This document shows, one piece after another, positions 56,341-64,000 of a stretch of DNA of 64,000 nt. This DNA is from Lottia gigantea (Eukaryota > Mollusca > Gastropoda > Lottiidae). How positions within the stretch are numbered: position 1 is the stretch's first letter; each line of letters begins with the position of its first letter. The stretch is taken from NCBI RefSeq assembly GCF_000327385.1, contig NW_008709781.1:732718-796717 (forward strand), read 5' to 3'. Below the pieces are notes generated by a model. That model was not told the origin of the DNA. It made no database searches and worked only from the letters and a program-made list of their open reading frames with translations. The position numbers and the translations under genes were made by a program.

Positions 56341-59300
56341 CTGTGAATGTCACACTTTAGAATAATGTGATTTTGACTGATGAAAGTGTGGTGGTATTTA
56401 AATTCTCAACAGCACCAGTCAATGATTACTACTACCATCACAGTACATCTTCTTCAATAAACAAGTTTGCCAAACAACTTCCGCTACAGCTGTCAAATGC
56501 CCAAGAAACATGAAGGTAGTATTTTACTCTCGTCACGCGATAGGAAATGAGCTTTCTATTTATTTAAATATTTATAACGTGTTTTAAACGGAATGATCCT
56601 TTACAATGTTTTATTGGACGTGAAGTACAAAGACTATCAGATGACTTAAAACATGGTTGATCAGCAGAAACTATAATGATGCTATTAGAACTGTTTATCC
56701 AATTATACATCATAATAATTCTTTGTTTACTGAAAGGAGTCGTTCTCAACGATTTAAACACTTGCCAATCAACAGAAAAGTCCAGAATTCGCCCCACTAA
56801 TGATACATAAAACAAACAAATAAAACAATTGTACGGTCTCAAAGAAAATTTAAGATTTGCTCAAAACTGTTCTTCAGACTCTATCAATAATTTTGATGCT
56901 GAAAACCTTGATTGTTACAGCTTGAATTCAAATACATGTAGTTGATCTCAACTATTCGAGTTGTCTTCTCATAATGAAAAACCTGTGTACAAAACTGTTG
57001 CTGTGTGTTTTACGGTTTCAAATTAAAATTCAGTTTCCATAAAGACTTTTTTATTTGAAGCTGTATAAGAATTTTCAAATGGGGAATTCAAAATCATTAT
57101 GTTGATGTTTTATCCCTAAAACATTCTGTATACAATTACATTGGAAGATAGTAGAATTCAATATAGTCCTGTAAATTGTGTTTTGTAAATGTAACCAGAA
57201 CTCCCTGAAATTAAATTCCCAAAATGCTACAGAATTTCAATGCCACCTGCACCTGAAAATAAAATTCCTGTTAATTGCGTCAATGGGGTGTTATTATTGA
57301 TAATCAATGGTAAAACAACTAGTAACAATACACCAGTACCCAGTTGACAATTGATCTGAATCGAGTGAATTAATTTGGTGGTTTAAATGATCGGAGCTGT
57401 CTACTCGGCATCTTCTAATACAGATCAAATCGACACTTCACATCTAATATTATTGAGATCAATGTCTTCTATTCGAGAGTTACGTGTCTTTATCGGCTTT
57501 TCACATTCATACCATGTTATGTTGTGAATTAAGAGACAAAATTAAATGCACCATGTGGAAATATATTTGAATAAAGATTAAAATGAAAATAGAAGGTGGA
57601 AAGTCTCTAAATTTTCACAAATCAATTGAATATCATCTGAATTGAATTTGAATTTGAATCAAAACAACTTTCTTTGGACCATTCTTCCTTTCCCAGATAA
57701 ATCTTTTTAATATAAATTGCTAACATATATCCAGGTTTGTCCACTAGATTGAAAGCACCAGTGATGTTACTATGAATCATTGGGTGAGGGAGACAAGTAG
57801 GGTCTCAGGGGGTAAGCTGGTTCGGCCTGTTTGTTTTGTTTCGTTTCTTTGGGGAAGGGGGGGGGGGGATATTGGGGGGCTGAGCCGTAGGTTCAGATCA
57901 CGGTCTGTATTTACCACCAGTATAGACTTAAAGGAATATAAATTAGAAACCTTTTTATTAAGCAGGATATTTATAATCGTAGGATTATTGTGAAGTAAAC
58001 TCCCGATGCCAAATGAGTGTTTTTCCAAATTTCGTAGATAAATTGATTGTCCCACATTTTTGATATATGTATGTAATAATTGTTAGTTATTAGTATGAGT
58101 TAGTAAGAGTTTATTTGACTGTCTGTATCTGTAGGCTACCAACTCAGACAATAAACATCCATTATTTACTAATCACATTTTAATTGACCCAACTTTCTAA
58201 TCAGAATTGATTTTACATGAAATGATTTATAATTTGTTTGCTTATTATATTATAGTTTATTAATCCTCCAATAAGTTTATGTTTTGACAGAAGTTGCCAG
58301 AAGGGAATTAAAATTCAAATTGTCTTATTAATCATACTGTAAACCAGAATCAACATTGTTTCGCAACTTCTTTGTGCTTTACCCAGAATGATCTAGAAAA
58401 AAAATTGAATATCGGCTGTATCGAAGTTGAGATTATGATATACATGTAGTTTATCTCGATCACACTCATTCTTGTCTTTCATCAACTTTCAGATGCAAAC
58501 GCTTTGCATTTAGACATTATTTGTTTATCTTGTAAATCTCTCCAGAATTTAGTAACTTCTTATCAAATTGATGTATTCTAATGTTGCAATCCATTAGTCT
58601 CTACTCCAAACCTAGGCCAGTTCTTCTTATCTCTAGGAGAATAGGCCTATCTATCAAGAAAATATTTTACTTTTTATTGTAGCAAGATAATTATATTTAT
58701 GTTTATTTATAATAATGGTATGTAATTAGTTATATATCATTTATAATAATGGTTCGAAATGTTATTTTGAAAATGTTCTGTTAACACGAGATCAAACCAT
58801 TCTTTCATTTTAACTTAATGTTTCAACACCAATGTGATAAAAGCTTTTGAAACAATTCAAAACATCGATCTACATCAAAGGAATACAAAAATCAATCGAT
58901 TGATTGGTTCCTTATGCAAGTTTATCAAAATATAGCCTTCTTCTTGCATCGTGGCCGAGGCTGAACTACAATATTGCGAATAGCATTCTGATTGAAAAAA
59001 AGGATTCAAAAGGGAATAAAATACCCATCTCTAAATAAGATCATAGAGTCAAATAGGACATGAACTAAAACTAATAGACTATGATCTGAAAATACTATTC
59101 CGTAAATTACTTAATCATAAAGCAGTTTAACTCGCTTAGTTTTCTTGTTGAAGTTCGGTTCTGTTAACCGGTTATTTGCTTATTGGAATAAGGTAATTTA
59201 ACGATGAATAGACGTTAAAGAATATCAGTTAGTTCTACAAGATGAGTTTCAATATTTGTGGAAGTCATTTAGTCTCATATTCTAATAGATAATTTGGTTT

Positions 59301-60385
59301 AAAAGATAGACTGGTCCTAGCAGTCTGTTCAATTATAAGAACCTAATAATATCTAATATGTAAATTAGATTATATTAAAGTAGACGTTATAGATGTAAAT
59401 ACGTTTATTAAACTAGGCTAGTAGTTACCGATGTAAATAGTTTTATTGAGTTTTATATTCGATGACTTTGAGTCTTTACTGTTTATTTTTCTGATAAACA
59501 TTTCTCATATTGGACTTATTTCAGAATTTATTATTTAAAGAGGTTCTACTTCTTGCTTTATTAGAGCTAAGAAGAGTTTTCAGCATATAACCATTTATCA
59601 TCTGGAATTTATTATTTAAAGGACAATAGCTCTGGAATTTCAATGTAATAAAAAATTTAAAAACACGGAGTATTACATCAAAAGCATAAAACTGGTGTAA
59701 ATATTGGATGTTTTTTATAAAAAAAAATCATAGAAACCTACAAATTTCACGATATTTCTGTGCTTATCAATGCTTCCTGGAACTAAATCACTGCCAACGA
59801 GAAAATATATATATTTGTGGTAAAAAATAAGTTATCTGCTTATTAGAGTAAGTTTTTTTCAATGCGTGCACTTTTGATTAGATGTAAATTAGTATTGTCC
59901 CTGAAAGCTTTAATAGTAATTAGGTCTGTTACAAACTCATTTTCCTATATTTATATATCAAACCGGAAAAACTTCAACATCTATCATTATTGTTTATTTG
60001 TTAGTTCAGTAAAACGCCGGGAGCAGTAAATGAAATCCTATCAAAATATAACTTGAAGCCCAAAACCAATATCCGTTTTACGATTTAATTTAGTTTTACG
60101 ATAATTTGATTGGCATGTTCCGTTCTGGCCAATTTCATCTAACCTAATCGACATCTGTATAATTTGGTTCCGCTGATTAAGTTTGTCTTCCAATAATCGA
60201 GTGCTTAACTCTATTTTAAGCTGTGGAATGCATCTATATATTATCTGCATGATATTGTCTGTTAGCATTATTCGGTGTCATGCAAGTTCACTTAAAAGAC
60301 AAAAGAAACCAAAAGTTTAATCAAATTTGGAACTTGCATCCAGACTTGGATGTACGCGGTTCGATTATGTTGATTATTTCAATAA
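56341..60385. other. Intergenic, no gene recognised
   Basis: AT-rich. A G-rich low-complexity stretch lies at about 57,850-57,890. Frames at 56,564-56,842, 57,772-58,055 and 60,041-60,268 show no family resemblance. Confidence 0.4.
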
Positions 60386-60622
60386 GAACTTCGTACTTGT
60401 ACCTTGACTGCAATAGTCACCATCCTTGTATCACGAAATGCAGCGATTTGATTGGATTGTACGTCAGCGTCATAAAGGCTGTAATCATACTGGCTTTATG
60501 TTCACAGACTTTCGGACGAGGCCTCTCATTAGCTGTGTTTGTAAGCATACAATCCAACCAAACCAATTGTATACAAGAAAGATGACTATTAAAGTTAAGG
60601 TATAAGTACGAAGTTTGTAATA
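60386..60622. mobile_element. Foldback MITE
   Basis: Left end ACTTCGTACTTGTACCTTGA and the inverse of the right end (ACTTCGTACTTATACCTTAA) match. The inverted similarity continues inwards through AATAGTCA and CTTGTAT, and TGATTGGATTGTACG against its mirror near 60,545. About 237 bp, no gene. A diverged relative lies at 42.66-42.91 kb. Confidence 0.8.
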
Positions 60623-62717
60623 GCTTAACATTGTGAAGATGTGGTACCTTATAATCTTCTTTCTACATTAGAAATCAAGGTGCTGTGAGATCATTTATTT
60701 CTTTATTTACATGACTGTACAAACAGACATAGACAAGGATAAAGAAACTATCATGTGAGATGGAATATAAATAGTGATCTAACATAATAAGATTAAGAAA
60801 ATCGAGTATAAGAATTATAAAATACATTTACCACGACATATAAAGTTCTTCTCAGTTTCCTTTGATCTGTGGTTTCTAATCAAAACATAACAATAGTCTG
60901 ATCATTGATCTGTGACATCTTGAACTACAGGTCTATAACAGAATCAGATATAAACCACCCACTGTGGATATTCTGTCTAGAATAAAGATCTACGTATTGA
61001 AGCGGGAAGTTCAAAATTTGATTCTGAGCAATATTCTAATATTCAAACTTAGTATGGTGAATCAAATCCATTTAAATACATGGTGTCAGCAGCTGATTAA
61101 ACCTACTCCAAAAGGTATCACATAACCATAAGAAACTTTTAGATTGACGGCGGCGTTGGAAGCAAATTTCAGCTTCGGGGCAGTATACATTGAATGACCA
61201 CAATGTTATAAACTTCTGTTCCACCTTAATTTTGGCAGAGCACCAAAAACACCAGAACGATACAAAAATACATTAATTCAGGATGTATTTAATGTCCTTG
61301 GTAGCTGTTTAAACCCTGTTTAGTATGTTATCACAAGCATTGTATCAATAAAATAAAGGAAAAGTTTCAGTGTCATAACCAAAAAGCGGTGATTAAGCAA
61401 TCGTTAAATCTGTATCTAATCCTAGAACTGATCAGGTTCCTTAACACTACGATCTCCATTCTTTAAATGGCACATTAAGCTTTCTTTTTAGTCTTTTGTT
61501 GTTGGTGACTTTTCTAATGTTTAAAATACTTTCCCCTCTCATCTCTCTAAACATTTGATTAAATAGCAGTATTGAAACCAAGATGATGGTCTCGTGGGAC
61601 AGGCTGACTGCACAGAAGGATCATTTAAATTCTCACCAACGTCTTACAATTTGTCTGAATGTAAATTAACCATGTGCAATTGTATCGTGCCAGTCTTTCA
61701 TGTTCTAAGTTAGAATTCTAGTCAGATCTTTGCATTGTAACAAATTATTCAAACTATTTCATCCTATTTCACTCAAATCTAATCATCAATAGGTCTTCAA
61801 TGTATCAAATGCTGGGGAGTGTATGGGTCTATCTTTTTATTCTTCTGACATAGATAACTAAATCTAAAACATGATAAGATTTGAAGAAAAAGAAACAGAT
61901 GTATGGCAAATAACATAAAAAGACCCAGTGAAACTATTTTCGAAAGTATCAAAAATATATTAGCAGTTATAGTATGTTGTTCTTATAACATGCATCTCAT
62001 CACTCACTTATTTCACACATCAGTGATAGGCATTACATGAGGAGCAATCTGTTCACTTCAATTACCAATTCTAACGGATCGATTCAATATTATAATTATC
62101 CACCTGTGCCAGTAATATAGTTTTAATGAATTGGAGATGCAGTAAAAAGTACGCGGTGGTTCCTTAGTTTCGAGTACAAAATGACTGACTACTATATTTC
62201 GTACTGTTTTATGCATTTTCTCATAGGAAGAAATATTTCCAGCAGTCTTGACAAAGTTTTTTTGCCTCCATTAAGTTTGCTCATATTATAATTTATAAAT
62301 ATATTGTTAGCTTGAAGCCAGTGTCTGGTTTTGACTAGAGTTTTTTGCTGAATGGATTGTGTTGCTAACTAGCAATTTACAGTCTGTTTTTTTTCAAGCA
62401 GTCGAACCGTCCTTCTCTATGTGAACAAAGTGTGTTTCAAGCGGAGAGTCAGGGATATATCTCATGATGTGAGAAACTGAGATTAACAAACGAAACCAAT
62501 TAGTCGTATTTTCTTAGTCTTCATTCGGAAAGCTTAAAATGATACCCAGACTACACTTTCAAAATTAGACATTAAAGTTAAACTTTTACTTCCTGAGTTG
62601 ACTTATTGTGTTGAATTCAAACTATACTTCACAGACATGTTTTTGTTTTTGTTTATGTTTATTATAATTGATCAATTAATTGTTTTAAAGTAAGCAAACA
62701 ATAATAAAGATTAAAAA
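60623..62717. other. Intergenic, no gene recognised
   Basis: AT-rich sequence up to the LTR element; no protein-like frame or repeat was identified. Confidence 0.4.
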
Positions 62718-64000
62718 TGTTGGAAAGTAATTTTTTAGTGTTAAATGTACTTAAATGTAATAACGACCACATTGATACATTTGGCGACCAACAGCGACTG
62801 TGGACATATGAATGGTAGCAAATACCGATCGCTCAGGAAGACCACAAGCAAATTTTTTGGTGTGGAATTGCTGATGTCAACTGTGATTTGGTATTATCCT
62901 TAATGATAATATAATCTGGCAACACTGCATCTGATATTGAAAATGTATGCTGGCAAGAGGGGGCTGCGGGAGTGATGGACTTTGGCTTGGAGTGGAAAGG
63001 ATTGTTATTTGAAATCATTCATAAGTCTATGAATCTATACATTAATCTAATTTAAACATGAATAAAACATTTGTATTCAAATCAGCTTATTATAATGGCG
63101 ACGAGGACTAAAGGCTCAAGCAGTGAATTTTTGTTTATTCAAAGAAAAACATTCAAGTAAACAAACATTTTTTGTGACCACCTTCACTCTATTTTACATT
63201 TTTTGAACAAAATGGCAGATCACAACGAATCTCAACTTGATTCAACACCTTATTTTGATCCAGAAAAACACCCGAAAGACACTCTAAAGGCTTTCACGGA
63301 ATTTGTCATATGCTTTGAACTACGTTATGATGCCCAATATCCGGATCCACCAAAAGTTTCCCTGGATGCTGCATTAGAACGATGGAAGATACAAAACACT
63401 ACCGCAGAAAATAGAGATCCCAAACCTAATATTCTCCAATATGACACAGTTAGAAATGCATGGCGTAGCCGAGATCGTGTGGCTAAGCTTCTCGGTAAGT
63501 TTACTTCCAGCAGATTCTACGCTGATTGGCTGACAGCTGAACCTGACGAACAGATCCGTAAAGATATCGGCTGGGACGACTTTCTAACCAAAATGCGCCG
63601 ATTTTATAAAGGATCTGATAATGAGACTGACCAAAATTTCCATTTTAGAGATATTTCACAAGAACCTGATGAAACATTCCCAGGCTTTTGTAACAAAGTT
63701 AAGAGAGAAGCTAAACATTGTGCTTTTAAATATAACAGTCCTACATGTACAGGGGAAGAAGCTCTGCGAAAAATGGATTTCAATGGAGAGTGCTGCTGGA
63801 GGTGGTATCGAAATTGCAGGTGAAACTTTAAATAGAGTTGGTCAATATTCTTACAATTCACTTCTGAAATCGAAGCAGTCCGAAAAAGCTAGAATGCCCA
63901 GTTCAAACCAACGAGTTCTAAACTGCTTTTATTGTGGAAACAACTTTTCGACCTCTATCGATCAACATCGATCTAGATGTCCAGCTCGCAATGTAACATG
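62718..64000 (+). mobile_element. Ty3/Gypsy-like LTR retrotransposon fossil, 5' part (cut by window end)
   Basis: A likely 5' LTR starts TGTTGGAAAG at about 62,718 and ends near 63,092, with an AATAAA inside it near 63,061. A primer-binding-like TGGCGACGAGG follows at once. The gag region starts at 63,203. Only this LTR is in the window, so LTR divergence cannot be used for dating. The long, well-preserved gag suggests a fairly young copy. The visible part is broken about once. Confidence 0.8.
63203..64000 (+). pseudogene. gag region of the LTR retrotransposon fossil
   Basis: Gag is the structural part of the element. The visible sequence starts MNKMADHNESQLDSTPYF. It has a capsid-like helical domain of Ty3/Gypsy type, with words such as RNAWRSRDRVAKLLGKF, WDDFLTKMRRFYKG and FCNKVKREAKHC. 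Near 63,930 lies a Cys/His cluster (CFYCG ... HRSRCPAR) resembling a gag zinc knuckle. The region is broken, with about one interruption in the part seen; protease and pol would lie beyond the window. Confidence 0.75.

Overview
The window looks like nuclear DNA of a mollusc, most likely a gastropod. It is AT-rich, intron-rich and full of repeats. It carries animal-only gene families: a GPR156-like class C receptor, a CA10/CA11-type carbonic anhydrase-related protein, and an ankyrin/SOCS-box protein. It also has a secreted Gly/Met/Tyr-rich protein of the kind found in mollusc shell matrices. The taxon is inferred from these families and from repeat style, not from a diagnostic marker.

Layout. 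1-4.2 kb: a possible first coding exon (minus), a Tc1-like transposon with a perfect 29-bp inverted repeat and an assembly gap, and an older Tc1/mariner relic. 4.28-5.40 kb: an intronless ankyrin/SOCS-box gene (plus). 6.3-7.4 kb: a compact shell-matrix-like gene (minus) with TATA box, 5'UTR exon and a stop codon rebuilt across the last splice junction. 8.0-8.6 kb: four tandem copies of a 171-bp unit. 8.95-12.0 kb: a seven-exon GPR156-like receptor (minus). 12-20.7 kb: no recognised gene, but a hAT-type MITE with 8-bp target duplication and a local ~0.45-0.49 kb duplication.

20.85-44.68 kb: a carbonic anhydrase-related gene (minus) assembled from nine exons with consistent phases, encoding about 304 residues. 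Two of three zinc ligands are replaced. Its 9.8-kb second intron holds a complete plus-strand gene (32.5-36.2 kb) for an unrecognised 123-residue, three-helix membrane protein, with its own TATA box and poly(A) signal. An intron of that nested gene contains two hairpin repeats. The 8-kb first intron carries a tRNA-derived SINE, a minisatellite with a 150-bp higher-order period, and two copies of a ~255-bp element.

44.7-62.7 kb: mostly repeats and non-coding sequence, with a 27-bp minisatellite (52.05-53.12 kb) and exon-like minus-strand segments (51.8-56.3 kb) whose product I cannot name. From 62.7 kb to the end: the 5' part of a Ty3/Gypsy-like LTR retrotransposon (a fossil), cut by the window edge.

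The genes do not form a pathway. Gene calls come from translation, motif recognition, splice consensus and phase matching by eye; no alignment or expression data were available.
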